NCBI GenBank assembly: GCA_039199225.1
Contig: JBCCSZ010000045.1
Coordinates: forward strand, 1 to 33,391
DNA length: 33,391 nt
From: JBCCSZ01 sp039199225
Lineage (GTDB): Bacteria > Bacteroidota > Bacteroidia > Chitinophagales > Saprospiraceae
Reading direction: 5' to 3'
The position numbers were made by a program, and so were the translations under genes. Positions 1-7,775 of this stretch are shown here, piece after piece (position 1 is the stretch's first letter; every line of letters begins with the position of its first letter). The notes under the pieces are model-generated. The model was not told the DNA's origin. It did not search any database and was given only the letters and a program-made list of their open reading frames with translations.

Positions 1-124
1 CTTTCGCATTGCTATGTAAAGTTTTGCGTTGCTTCGGAAGGCTTCAAAGAATTATTTGTTGCCAAAGGTATTTCCCCCAATAAGATTGTCGCAACAGGCA
101 TTCCCAACTTTGACAATGCGAAAG
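1..124 (+). pseudogene. Inverted middle fragment of the same glycosyltransferase-like gene
   Basis: Frame 1 of the plus strand reads LSHCYVKFCVASEGFKELF and then NKIVATGIPNFDNA. This is a typical central segment of sugar-nucleotide glycosyltransferases and epimerases (VxSEgxkelfvxkGi...kivvTGiPnfD). It matches what should follow LSHC of the minus-strand gene at 114-538. The fragment is bounded by an 11-base perfect inverted repeat (1-11 and 114-124), so the fragment plus repeats looks like one inverted block. Beyond 124 the plus-strand frame is only antisense of the minus-strand gene. This could be a true inversion, a fold-back chimera or a contig-edge artefact. Confidence 0.6.
1..124. repeat. 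11-bp inverted repeat bounding an inverted block
   Basis: CTTTCGCATTG at 1-11 is the exact reverse complement of CAATGCGAAAG at 114-124. Both copies encode the same residues (LSHC) in the two pieces of the broken gene. The left copy begins at the first base of the window, so the repeat could be longer than seen. Confidence 0.75.
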
Positions 125-538
125 ACCCGTCATGGAGGTATTGGCAAAGAAATGTGGCAATTGGAGACAGCGGACGAGGTGGTACTTCCAGTCTTCCGGG
201 TCGATCATCCCTTCTTGAACCAAGATAACCCTACGGGTCGTCAGGTTTTTTGGAACGACGGTATCCGTACCGATGACCACTAGATCATAAGAGTGGTTTT
301 CGCCACGTTGATCCAATTTTAGTTGGTGCTTTTCTAAAAAATCCATTGTCGACCTTCGGGCCGACCCGCCCAGGATGGTGTTGTCCAGCATCTGCCGTTC
401 TGCCAACCAACGTATGCAACCATCGGCATAAAAAGGGGTGAAGAAACAATCGAACTCAGACAACTTTTGAGCAATCTGATACATGATGGTCGTTTGGTTC
501 AGAGACCCTCCGACAAATAAAATTCTTTTCTTTTTCAC
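44..538 (-). CDS. Glycosyltransferase/epimerase-like protein, N-terminal part, interrupted
   Basis: The first ~141 residues read like the N-terminal domain of a GT-B-fold protein (glycosyltransferase or UDP-GlcNAc 2-epimerase type). They open with the Rossmann-like strand KKKRILFVGGSLNQTT, followed later by YDLVVIGTD and VILVQEGMIDPED. The start is GTG at 538, because an in-frame stop lies only two codons upstream and no ATG is available. After residue ~142 (LSHC) the reading loses family character and ends at 44. The expected continuation is present on the opposite strand at 1-124, so the 3' end as written is probably not the native one. The family usually runs well over 300 residues. The gene lies 82 bases downstream of gatB on the same strand. 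The exact sugar or substrate cannot be named. Confidence 0.6.
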   Translation of the reverse strand: MKKKRILFVGGSLNQTTIMYQIAQKLSEFDCFFTPFYADGCIRWLAERQMLDNTILGGSARRSTMDFLEKHQLKLDQRGENHSYDLVVIGTDTVVPKNLTTRRVILVQEGMIDPEDWKYHLVRCLQLPHFFANTSMTGLSHCQSWECLLRQSYWGKYLWQQIIL

Positions 539-620
539 AGCTTAAATTTCAGGCACAGATATTATCCAGCATTTAATCTGGCATTAATAAATTGTAAATC
601 ACTGATGTAAAATGTACTGT

Positions 621-2069
621 TCAGCTTAATTTTCTGCGAAGAATTTCCTGTGCTTTTTGTGGATTTGCCTTGCCTTTGGAGCGGCGCATAACTTCTCCCA
701 TAAAAAAGCCAATCAATCCTTTTTTGCCTTTTTGAAAGGCCCTGACCTTGTCCGGAAAGCGGTCGATCAACTCATCGACAATTTTGTTGAGCAATTCGCT
801 ATCATCCGTTTGAAGGAGATTGAGCTGTTTGGCGATGGCCAGCGGTTCTTCATCGGCTTGTTGAACCAATGCTGGAAAGAGTTTTTGATAGGCAATCGCA
901 CTACTGACTTTCCCTTCTTGAATCAGGCGAATGAACGCAATTATACCGGAATCAGAGACAGGAAATTGCTCTACTTCCATGTTGTGTTCGTTCAAATAAG
1001 GGAGTACTTTATTAATTAAAAGGTTGGCCAGTGCTTTGTAATTGTCGCAAGTTGTTGCCAGTCGGGAAAAGTATTCGGCGGTTGTGCGGTCTGCTGTGAG
1101 TAGGCGGCTGTCGTAGGCCGAAAGGCCGTAGGTTTGGGTAAAAAGGTGAAATTGTTGCCAGGGGAGGGCAGGCAGTGTAGCCTGCAGCTGGTCAACGTAG
1201 GCTTGTTCCAGTTGGATGGGGGGGAGGTCGGGTTCTGGAAAGTAGCGATAGTCGTGGGCGTCTTCTTTGCTGCGCAGGGGGCTGGTAAGCCCTGTATCTG
1301 GATCGAAGTTCAATGTCTGTTGGTCTACCTTGCCGCCAGCCTCCAATAAGTCTATTTGGCGTTTGCGCTCGAAGGCGATGGCCCGGCGGGCAAAGCGCAT
1401 GGAGTTGAGGTTCTTGATTTCACATCGCTCTCCAAGCTTTTGCGCTCCTTTGAGGCGTACCGATACATTGCAGTCGCAGCGCAGGGAGCCTTCTTCCATA
1501 TTGCCATCAGAAATTTTGAGGAAGCGGACCAGTTGGCGCATTCCGGCCATCAGGGCGTCTACCTCTTCGGCAGAGCGGAGGTCTGGTTCGGTGACCACTT
1601 CTAGCAACGGCACCCCAGCGCGATTGAGGTCGATCATAGACCAGGGCGTATCTGTGTTGTGAATGGATTTGCCAGCATCTTCCTCCATATGGATGTGGTG
1701 GATGCGAATCTCTTTGTATGCTCCATCCAAGTAAATAGGCATTTTGCCTCCGACGCAAATGGGCAAGCGGTCCTGTGTAATCTGGTATCCCTTGGGCAAA
1801 TCGGCATAGAAGTAATTCTTGCGATCAAACTGGTTGTGCAAGCTGATGTCCGACCCCAGCGCCAAACCCAGCCGGACGGCATATTCGATCTGTCGCTTAT
1901 TGGAACGAGGCAAGGTGCCGGGATGGCCCAGTGAAATGGCGCTGATGTGTGTGTTTGGCTCGGCACCAAACTGCGTATTATCGCTACAAAAAGCCTTACT
2001 GTTTGTACCCAGTTGGACATGGATTTCCAAGCCAATGACTGTTTCGTATTTTTCGTAGATGTCTTGCAT
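621..2069 (-). CDS. gatB: Asp-tRNA(Asn)/Glu-tRNA(Gln) amidotransferase subunit B
   Basis: GatB is the tRNA-binding and kinase subunit of the GatCAB complex. The complex converts Glu-tRNA(Gln) to Gln-tRNA(Gln), and Asp-tRNA(Asn) to Asn-tRNA(Asn), using ammonia released by GatA. The 482-residue length is normal. The N-terminus carries the signature ETVIGLEIHVQL (residues ~9-20). It continues with FCSDNTQFGAEPNTH, GHPGTLPRSN, YADLPKGYQITQ, IHHIHMEEDAGKS and DLNRAGVPLLEVVTEPD, all core GatB blocks. The C-terminal YqeY-like tRNA-binding tail ends with KGKANPQKAQEIL. gatA and gatC are not in the window, which is common in Bacteroidota. The start is the ATG at 2069, 39 bases after the DUF3667 stop on the same strand, so co-transcription is possible. 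Confidence 0.97.
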   Translation of the reverse strand: MQDIYEKYETVIGLEIHVQLGTNSKAFCSDNTQFGAEPNTHISAISLGHPGTLPRSNKRQIEYAVRLGLALGSDISLHNQFDRKNYFYADLPKGYQITQDRLPICVGGKMPIYLDGAYKEIRIHHIHMEEDAGKSIHNTDTPWSMIDLNRAGVPLLEVVTEPDLRSAEEVDALMAGMRQLVRFLKISDGNMEEGSLRCDCNVSVRLKGAQKLGERCEIKNLNSMRFARRAIAFERKRQIDLLEAGGKVDQQTLNFDPDTGLTSPLRSKEDAHDYRYFPEPDLPPIQLEQAYVDQLQATLPALPWQQFHLFTQTYGLSAYDSRLLTADRTTAEYFSRLATTCDNYKALANLLINKVLPYLNEHNMEVEQFPVSDSGIIAFIRLIQEGKVSSAIAYQKLFPALVQQADEEPLAIAKQLNLLQTDDSELLNKIVDELIDRFPDKVRAFQKGKKGLIGFFMGEVMRRSKGKANPQKAQEILRRKLS

Positions 2070-2108
2070 TTTCTTAAGGTCTTTCAGTCGATGAACTCGC
2101 AGTCTGAT

Positions 2109-3191
2109 TTAAAACAAAAGAAAGCTGATGATAAAAGTTCCCAATATACCCAGCAGCGCCAGGAAGATATACACAAAAAGGGAAAGCAGCATTTTGCCTA
2201 GGGTCTTGAAGTAGCTTTGTCCATAAAAACGCCTCATTGCCAGGAAAAGATAGACCATCAAGACAAAGAAGATCACTGTCGTGAACCAGTCGGGCGTCCA
2301 AGTCTCTAAACATTGATAAAGTAGGAGCACGAAAATTGTAAATGTATGTACATTCAAGCTGATGAGCAAGTGTTCGATGTAATATCGTTCTCGGCGGATG
2401 TAGAGCAATTTGAGCCAAAGCGCCAGCAGTGGCAGGACGATGAGAAAGGCGATCAAGCCTTGATTGAAGGCGTATGTTAGTAATTTCTGGTTGTTGAATA
2501 AGCTCTTTTGTCCCTGTTTGAGTATCAACTTTTGCAGCAGGCTGCCGTCGGGGAAATATCGATTGATCAAGGTGTCAGAAGGAAGGTCCAGGAGGTCTGA
2601 TCGGCTGATTTTCAAAGAGTCTCCGAGGACCAATATGGGAATAGAATCGGAATGAGAATGGATTTCCAGCCGTAAAACTTGAAGATAATGCCTGCTTATT
2701 GTAAAGCTGTCTAAGGCCCAACGAGTACTGGCGGCTGCCATCAGGCTATCCAATACTTCTTGCGTCTCAGCCGAGGGGTTCCCTTCTCGTAGCGCCTGTG
2801 TGATGCTGTCCAAATCTGCCAGCTTCTGCCGTTTGTCGTTGTTTCTTTGAAAAAGTTCAGCATTCGTGCGCTGCTCTGCGCTGGAATTGGTCGTAAAATT
2901 AATGACAGCAATCAGCAATACGGTCAAAAAGAAAAATAGGCGAAAGGGATTGACATACTGTCGACGCTTGCCTTCTACATAAGCCTTGGCCAGGTAGCCG
3001 GGAATCAACAGCTTTTGCAAACTTACCCATAGCTTAGAGTCGAGATTGAACAAATTGCTGAAGGCATCCACAAATATTTCCCGAAAGGAAAGTAGCTTCT
3101 TTCGGAATTTCTGGCCGCAGTGGTGGCAATATACCTGAGAGGCTTCCATAGGAGCCCCGCAATTGTGGCAATTCGTACCGGTGTTTTCCAT
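2109..3191 (-). CDS. DUF3667-type zinc-ribbon membrane protein
   Basis: This 360-residue membrane protein has a small cysteine pair motif at its N-terminus: C8-x2-C11 and C22-x2-C25 followed by GQKF, a zinc-ribbon pattern. One hydrophobic segment lies at ~82-99. A soluble, mostly charged loop spans ~100-240. Four more hydrophobic segments follow at ~245-262, ~275-294, ~302-319 and ~334-360. The arrangement (CxxC ribbon, NPFRLFFFL at the first membrane segment, membrane-rich C-terminus) matches the DUF3667 family, whose function is unknown. The gene sits between the M23 peptidase and gatB, all on the minus strand. It is separated from the peptidase by a terminator-like hairpin at 3236-3278. 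The start is the ATG at 3191. Confidence 0.75.
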   Translation of the reverse strand: MENTGTNCHNCGAPMEASQVYCHHCGQKFRKKLLSFREIFVDAFSNLFNLDSKLWVSLQKLLIPGYLAKAYVEGKRRQYVNPFRLFFFLTVLLIAVINFTTNSSAEQRTNAELFQRNNDKRQKLADLDSITQALREGNPSAETQEVLDSLMAAASTRWALDSFTISRHYLQVLRLEIHSHSDSIPILVLGDSLKISRSDLLDLPSDTLINRYFPDGSLLQKLILKQGQKSLFNNQKLLTYAFNQGLIAFLIVLPLLALWLKLLYIRRERYYIEHLLISLNVHTFTIFVLLLYQCLETWTPDWFTTVIFFVLMVYLFLAMRRFYGQSYFKTLGKMLLSLFVYIFLALLGILGTFIISFLLF

Positions 3192-3235
3192 GCTTCCACT
3201 CAGTTAGATCGATTCCTATTAAAGATATTCATAAA

Positions 3236-3278
3236 ATACAAATCCCGAACCTTTACGAAAAAGATCCGGGATTTGTAT
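3236..3278 (-). terminator. Intrinsic terminator downstream of the M23 peptidase gene
   Basis: A perfect 12-bp inverted repeat (ATACAAATCCCG at 3236-3247 and CGGGATTTGTAT at 3267-3278) has a 19-base loop. It lies 18 bases after the M23 stop codon. Read on the minus strand, the hairpin is followed by TTTTATG, a short T-rich tail. It probably ends the peptidase transcript ahead of the DUF3667 gene. Confidence 0.6.
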
Positions 3279-3296
3279 GCCATCCTAACTGGCTTA

Positions 3297-4295
3297 TTAA
3301 TCGAAAGATTGATTGGATGTAGTGGCCAAATCAACCAACTCTTGGTATTCCTTTGGTGTCAAACCATCCATACAATAGTGGATTGGGTCGACTTTCTTAC
3401 CTTTGTAAATAACCTCGTAGTGCAAGTGCGGTGCCGTCGAAGTACCTGTACTTCCCACCTTACCGATCACCTGTCCACGCTTTACTTTCTGTCCCATCTT
3501 GCAGTCAATGCTGCTCAAATGTGCGTAGAGGGTCTTGTAGCCATAGCCGTGGTCAATCGTGATGTTGTTGCCATAGCCGCTTTTGTGTCGCCTGATGCTG
3601 ACAACCTTTCCGTTGCCACTTGCTCTGACCGGCGTCCCTTTGGGAGATGTAAAGTCGATTCCCCAATGCATGCGACGCTTCTTGAAGATAGGGTGGATAC
3701 GGTAGCCGAAACCCGACATTGCGCGAATGTTGCGCTTTAGTTTGTCTGAGCGGACGGGCTTGATGGCAGGGATAGAAGCCAGCATGTTCTCCTTATCCTT
3801 CGTCAAATACGTCAATGTATCCAGTGATCTTGACTGAATGGTCATTTGACGTTTGAGCTTTTCCGCCTTTTCCTGCGTTTCGATCAACAACATGCCAGAG
3901 TGCTTGTAGTTGGTCATATCGCTGTACTTGTCACTACCTCCGATTCCTCCGTTCCAGAGGTCTTTGTCGATTGGGTCCATCCCAAAAAGCATCCGGTGGA
4001 CGCTTCCATCCCTTTCTTTGATGTTGCCCAATACTTTGTTCATAACATCCATCTCATTATTCAATGCGATGTACTTGTATTTCATCTGCTCGATTTCTCG
4101 AATCAGTGCTTTCTCCTTCGGGGAAGGAAAATAAGTAAAAGCAACACTGATGATGATAATAGATGTGATGATGACTGCTGACAGAAAGCCAAAGAAGCGC
4201 AGAATCTTGATTTTCAGCGGTTCTACAACCTTCTCATACCGCAGGGTTTGGGTATTGTAAACGAATTTTTCTTTTCTCATAAAGCCTTTATTCAT
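3297..4295 (-). CDS. M23 family (LytM-type) murein endopeptidase, membrane anchored
   Basis: Zinc metallopeptidases of family M23 cut peptide cross-links of peptidoglycan; some are inactive activators of amidases. This protein keeps all zinc and catalytic positions: H210-x3-D214 (HWGIDFTSP), H259 (YAHLS) and H290-x-H292 (PHLHYEV). The fold core runs from ~192 to 305. A single membrane segment at ~33-54 is followed by a coiled-coil-like stretch (~60-170), so the enzyme is probably anchored in the inner membrane and faces the periplasm. The start at 4295 gives 332 residues. A second ATG at 4280 (MRKEKFVYN) is a plausible alternative, since Bacteroidota relatives tend to begin with a similar KFVYN-type segment. 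A good promoter lies at 4366-4397. The Bacteroidota cell-shape and division role is inferred. Confidence 0.9.
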   Translation of the reverse strand: MNKGFMRKEKFVYNTQTLRYEKVVEPLKIKILRFFGFLSAVIITSIIIISVAFTYFPSPKEKALIREIEQMKYKYIALNNEMDVMNKVLGNIKERDGSVHRMLFGMDPIDKDLWNGGIGGSDKYSDMTNYKHSGMLLIETQEKAEKLKRQMTIQSRSLDTLTYLTKDKENMLASIPAIKPVRSDKLKRNIRAMSGFGYRIHPIFKKRRMHWGIDFTSPKGTPVRASGNGKVVSIRRHKSGYGNNITIDHGYGYKTLYAHLSSIDCKMGQKVKRGQVIGKVGSTGTSTAPHLHYEVIYKGKKVDPIHYCMDGLTPKEYQELVDLATTSNQSFD

Positions 4296-4365
4296 TCACC
4301 AAAAAAAGAGTAATTTTGTCGCTCGTTTCTTGGCACAAATACCAGTTTTCTCATATATGGCTGGC

Positions 4366-4397
4366 CAAAATTAAACGGCTGCCCTCGAAAATTCAAA
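4366..4397 (-). promoter_or_regulatory. Bacteroidota-type promoter of the M23 peptidase gene
   Basis: On the minus strand, TTTG (4397-4394) is followed by a 20-base spacer and TAATTTTG (4373-4366). This matches the -33/-7 consensus of the Bacteroidota primary sigma factor (TTTG, 19-21 bases, TAnnTTTG) exactly. Transcription would start about 60-65 bases before the 4295 start codon. Confidence 0.6.
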
Positions 4398-4654
4398 AGT
4401 TTTAACCAAGAATTTTGTGAATTGTGGAAAACTAACAAAAAAATAACATCGAAATATTGACATATTAACGAATTGGTTTATGCCAGTGTCATTTATTTAA
4501 TGATAGTTTTTATGGAACGGCTTTCGAAATGTGCTTTTGTTTGGGAACTTAAGATTATGCTCAGGTGTTTTGCCTCAATTCTGGTGCCAAAATAATAGGC
4601 GTTTTCTCAATCTGCCCGAAGGACGAAATGCCAACTAATTTTGTGTCAATTTTT

Positions 4655-4662
4655 TAGCTTTG
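4655..4662 (+). promoter_or_regulatory. Possible -7 element for alaS
   Basis: TAGCTTTG matches the Bacteroidota -7 consensus TAnnTTTG and lies 38 bases before the alaS start. No matching TTTG is seen at the usual 19-21 base distance upstream, so this is a half match only. Confidence 0.35.
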
Positions 4663-4700
4663 CTATCGAATAATCAACCCTACGTATTACAAAGACATAA

Positions 4701-7325
4701 ATGATGACCGCACAAGAGATCAGACAGCAATTTCTCGACTTTTTCAAATCAAAAGAACACAAGATTGTTCCATCGGCCCCCATTGTCAACAAAGACGATC
4801 CTACCTTGCTATTTACCAATGCCGGAATGAATCAGTTCAAAGATTTTTTCCTGGGTAATAAGGTGCCGGAATTCCGGCGCGTAGCAGATACTCAAAAGTG
4901 TCTTCGGGTGTCTGGTAAGCACAATGATTTGGAGGAGGTCGGAATCGATGGTTATCACCACACCATGTTCGAGATGCTTGGCAACTGGTCCTTTGGGGAT
5001 TATTTCAAAAAGGAAGCTATCGATTGGGCTTGGGAATTGCTCACCCAGGTCTACAAACTCGATCCGGGCCGTCTGTATGTCTCTGTCTTCGAAGGTGATG
5101 CGACCGATGGCTTGGCGGCTGATGATGAAGCGGTGGGCTATTGGAAAGAGCATGTACCACAAGATCGCATCCTGCTTTTTGACCGGAAGGATAACTTTTG
5201 GGAAATGGGGGATACGGGTCCCTGCGGTCCTTGCTCTGAAATTCATGTGGACCTGCGCTCAGACGAAGAGCGGGCCAAGGTCAACGGCCGCGACCTAGTC
5301 AACATGGACCATCCAGAAGTGGTTGAAATCTGGAATTTGGTCTTTATCCAATTCAATCGCAAGGCGGACAAAAGCCTGGTAGAACTACCGGAAAAGCACA
5401 TTGATACCGGGATGGGCTTTGAACGCCTTTGCATGGCCATTCAGCACAAAAAATCCAACTACGATACGGGTGTCTTTGCACCCTTTATTTCCTTTGTCGA
5501 GAAGGAATCTGGCCTGAAATATACTGCTAGCTATGAGCGTACAGCTAAGACCGACATTGCCATGCGGGTGGTGGTAGACCACATCCGGGCCGTGGCTTTT
5601 GCCATTGCTGATGGCCAATTGCCCTCCAATACAGGAGCAGGTTATGTCATTCGGCGGATACTTCGTCGGGCCGTCCGCTACTATTATTCCTTTCTCAATC
5701 TCAAGGAGCCTTTTCTCTGTCGGATCATTCCACTATTGGCAGATACCTTCAGGGACGTTTTTCCCGAGTTGGCTGCCCAAGAGGAGCAAGTAACCAACAT
5801 CATCCGAGGAGAAGAGCAGCTTTTCCTCAACACTTTATCCAATGGCTTGGGACGATTCGATGCGCTCCAAGTTGAAAATGATACGATCGATGGCCAGTCG
5901 GCTTTCGAGTTGTACGATACCTACGGTTTTCCAGTTGATCTGACGCGCTTACTGGCTGCAGAAAAGGGTTGGACCATTGATGAGGAAGGTTTCGAAAAGG
6001 CTCTGGAGGAGCAAAAGCTGCGCTCGCGCAAAGATGCACAAAAGGAGGTGGGCGATTGGACCGTCCTTCGGCCAGCTGAAAACTGTGAATTCATCGGATA
6101 CGACCATTTGCAGGCTGATGGTGTGTACGTATTGAAGTACCGAACGGTCAAAGTTAAAGACAAGGAGCAATACCAATTGGTGCTCAACCGGACGCCTTTC
6201 TATGCCGAAAGCGGGGGACAAGCAGGTGACAGTGGCTTACTGCATTTTGGTGAAGAGAAGATTGCTGTTTTGGATACACAAAAGGAAAACGATCTCATCA
6301 TTCAAATTGTCAAGAAATTTCCAGCCAACTTAGAGGTCGATGTAAAGGCAGAAGTCAATACAAATCGTCGGCAGGCGACTTCCCAGAATCACTCTGCGAC
6401 GCACCTCATGCACGCTGCCTTACATCGCGTCATAGGAGAGCATGCCCTTCAGAAAGGCCAGGATGTGAACGATAAGCGCTTGCGTTTTGACTTTTCTCAT
6501 TTTCAGAAGATGTCGGAGGAGGAACTGGCTCAAATTGAGCAAATCGTCAATCAGAAGGTACGTCAGAACATCGCATTGGAGGAATCCCGTGATGTTCCCA
6601 TCGCAGAAGCCAAAAACATGGGTGCCATGATGCTCTTTGGCGAAAAATATGGGGACAAGGTACGCATCATCACCTTTGAGGAAGGTTTTTCTCGCGAGCT
6701 GTGTGGTGGTACACACGTGCAGGCAACCGGCGAGATCGGTCCGTTCAAAATATTGTCGGAAAGTGCTGTTGCAGCGGGCATTCGACGCATCGAAGCGGTC
6801 ACTGGACAGGCAGCTGAAAAGCATCTCAACAGCGAATTGGCGGCCTTGAACGACATTCGCCGACTCTTTAAAAACAACCAGCAGGTCGCTCGCCAGGTAA
6901 GCGCCTTGCAGGAGGAAAACAAAAATCTAAAGAAGGAGGTCGAACGCCTACTGGCTGCCCAAGCCAGCGGCTTGAAAGACGAACTCAAGAGTAAAAAGGA
7001 AACCATCAATGGGGTCAACCTGATTGCTTCGCGCCTCCCGCTCAATGATTCGAAAGCGATCAAAACGCTGGCTTATCAACTGGAGCAGGAAGTGGGCAAT
7101 GCCCTTATCGTCTTTGGTGCTGAGGTCAAAGGCAAACCACAACTGATGGTCACCATCAGCGAGAGCCTGATTACCGAAAAGGATTTACATGCAGGCAACA
7201 TGGTTCGCGAACTGGCTAAGGAGATCAAAGGTGGAGGAGGTGGACAGGCTTTCTTTGCAACAGCGGGTGGTAAAGATGCTGGTGGTTTGGACAAGGCCAT
7301 TGAAAAGGCCCGGGAAATGCTCTAG
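4701..7325 (+). CDS. alaS: Alanine--tRNA ligase
   Basis: AlaRS attaches alanine to tRNA(Ala) in the cytosol. The 874-residue length is normal. The class II catalytic domain shows TNAGMNQFKDFFLG, HTMFEMLGNWSFGDYF and GCGPCSEIH-type blocks (here TGPCGPCSEIHVD). The editing domain, which clears Ser- and Gly-tRNA(Ala), keeps its four zinc ligands: H564, H568 (HSATH) and C668, H672 (CGGTH). A coiled-coil linker (~710-755) leads to the C-Ala domain, which ends with the glycine-rich GGGGGQAFFATAGG. Two ATGs are adjacent (4701 and 4704) and either may be used. It is transcribed alone, divergent from the M23 gene and convergent with the HTCS regulator. Confidence 0.98.
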   Translation: MMTAQEIRQQFLDFFKSKEHKIVPSAPIVNKDDPTLLFTNAGMNQFKDFFLGNKVPEFRRVADTQKCLRVSGKHNDLEEVGIDGYHHTMFEMLGNWSFGDYFKKEAIDWAWELLTQVYKLDPGRLYVSVFEGDATDGLAADDEAVGYWKEHVPQDRILLFDRKDNFWEMGDTGPCGPCSEIHVDLRSDEERAKVNGRDLVNMDHPEVVEIWNLVFIQFNRKADKSLVELPEKHIDTGMGFERLCMAIQHKKSNYDTGVFAPFISFVEKESGLKYTASYERTAKTDIAMRVVVDHIRAVAFAIADGQLPSNTGAGYVIRRILRRAVRYYYSFLNLKEPFLCRIIPLLADTFRDVFPELAAQEEQVTNIIRGEEQLFLNTLSNGLGRFDALQVENDTIDGQSAFELYDTYGFPVDLTRLLAAEKGWTIDEEGFEKALEEQKLRSRKDAQKEVGDWTVLRPAENCEFIGYDHLQADGVYVLKYRTVKVKDKEQYQLVLNRTPFYAESGGQAGDSGLLHFGEEKIAVLDTQKENDLIIQIVKKFPANLEVDVKAEVNTNRRQATSQNHSATHLMHAALHRVIGEHALQKGQDVNDKRLRFDFSHFQKMSEEELAQIEQIVNQKVRQNIALEESRDVPIAEAKNMGAMMLFGEKYGDKVRIITFEEGFSRELCGGTHVQATGEIGPFKILSESAVAAGIRRIEAVTGQAAEKHLNSELAALNDIRRLFKNNQQVARQVSALQEENKNLKKEVERLLAAQASGLKDELKSKKETINGVNLIASRLPLNDSKAIKTLAYQLEQEVGNALIVFGAEVKGKPQLMVTISESLITEKDLHAGNMVRELAKEIKGGGGGQAFFATAGGKDAGGLDKAIEKAREML

Positions 7326-7441
7326 CTTTTCAAAGCTGATTGGAGAATTATAATTTTCTACACAATATATATGGTGTCGTTTGCTGTACTGCTATGTCTG
7401 TAGAGATGAAGGCGGTATTAGTAGGCGACTATAAAGCGTTG

Positions 7442-7488
7442 AACCGGCGAAACAGGCTGCATCTCACAACAGCCTGCTCTTACCGGTT
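7442..7488. terminator. Two-tier hairpin downstream of alaS
   Basis: The outer stem is AACCGG (7442-7447) with CCGGTT (7483-7488). The inner stem is CAGGCTG (7453-7459) with CAGCCTG (7470-7476) around a 10-base loop. No T-run follows, so it may be a 3'-end stabiliser or structured element rather than a classical terminator. Confidence 0.4.
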
Positions 7489-7519
7489 ATCGGTTCCTCT
7501 CTCTGAAAAATTATCTTTG

Positions 7520-7546
7520 CCATGACCTTCAAATGAAAGGCCATGG
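7520..7546. terminator. Possible terminator hairpin of alaS
   Basis: CCATG-a-CCTT (7520-7529) pairs with AAGG-c-CATGG (7537-7546) around a 7-base loop. The single mismatch becomes a U.G pair in a minus-strand transcript. Plus-strand sequence after it is moderately T-rich (ACTTTAGCTTTTTGG). Confidence 0.4.
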
Positions 7547-7657
7547 ACTTTAGCTTTTTGGAGTTAATTTCTTTGAAAATGGTATTTGGAAAGTTTCTTT
7601 TTACTGTTTCCGCAATATAGGAGTATGCCATAATGCAAACCCGACAAATGTATGTGT

Positions 7658-7717
7658 AAAAGCGACGATGCTGCTGATGGGCCTTAAAAAGCGACAATAA
7701 GAGGCGCAAAAAGCGAC
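7658..7717. repeat. Three direct copies of AAAAGCGAC
   Basis: AAAAGCGAC occurs at 7658-7666, 7687-7695 and 7709-7717, so the copies start 29 and 22 bases apart. They lie just downstream of the HTCS gene's 3' end. The role is unknown; a protein-binding array is one possibility. Confidence 0.5.
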
Positions 7718-7723
7718 ATTTAA

Positions 7724-7749
7724 GCCGTTCATAGCATTAGATGAACGGC
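7724..7749 (-). terminator. Intrinsic terminator of the HTCS gene
   Basis: A perfect 9-bp stem (GCCGTTCAT 7724-7732, ATGAACGGC 7741-7749) with an 8-base loop lies 26 bases beyond the HTCS stop. In minus-strand sense it is followed, after a few bases, by the T-rich GTCGCTTTTTGCG. Confidence 0.55.
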
Positions 7750-7775
7750 CAGCACTTCTCTTCAAAAGGCGGTTT

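Larger units (their letters stand above)
4296..4700. other. Divergent intergenic region between the M23 gene and alaS
   Basis: This 405-base AT-rich spacer has no credible coding frame. It holds the peptidase promoter (minus strand, 4366-4397) and a possible -7 element for alaS (plus strand, TAGCTTTG at 4655-4662). I saw no terminator, tRNA or T-box-like structure in it. Confidence 0.6.
7326..7775. other. Convergent intergenic region with three hairpins and three AAAAGCGAC copies
   Basis: This 450-base space between the 3' ends of alaS and the HTCS gene has no convincing gene. It contains a two-tier hairpin (7442-7488), a second hairpin (7520-7546), a terminator-like hairpin (7724-7749) and three direct copies of AAAAGCGAC (7658, 7687, 7709). 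Short frames on both strands here have no recognisable protein features. Confidence 0.6.

Noticed and set aside
657..1019. 120-codon open frame on the plus strand
   Set aside because: Lies antisense to gatB, which has full family support; the translated frame shows no domain features.
7340..7525. 61-codon plus-strand frame downstream of alaS
   Set aside because: Composed largely of hairpin sequence; no family features.
7464..7709. 81-codon minus-strand frame between alaS and HTCS
   Set aside because: Overlaps two hairpins and repeat copies, lacks any recognisable motif, and codon use looks random.
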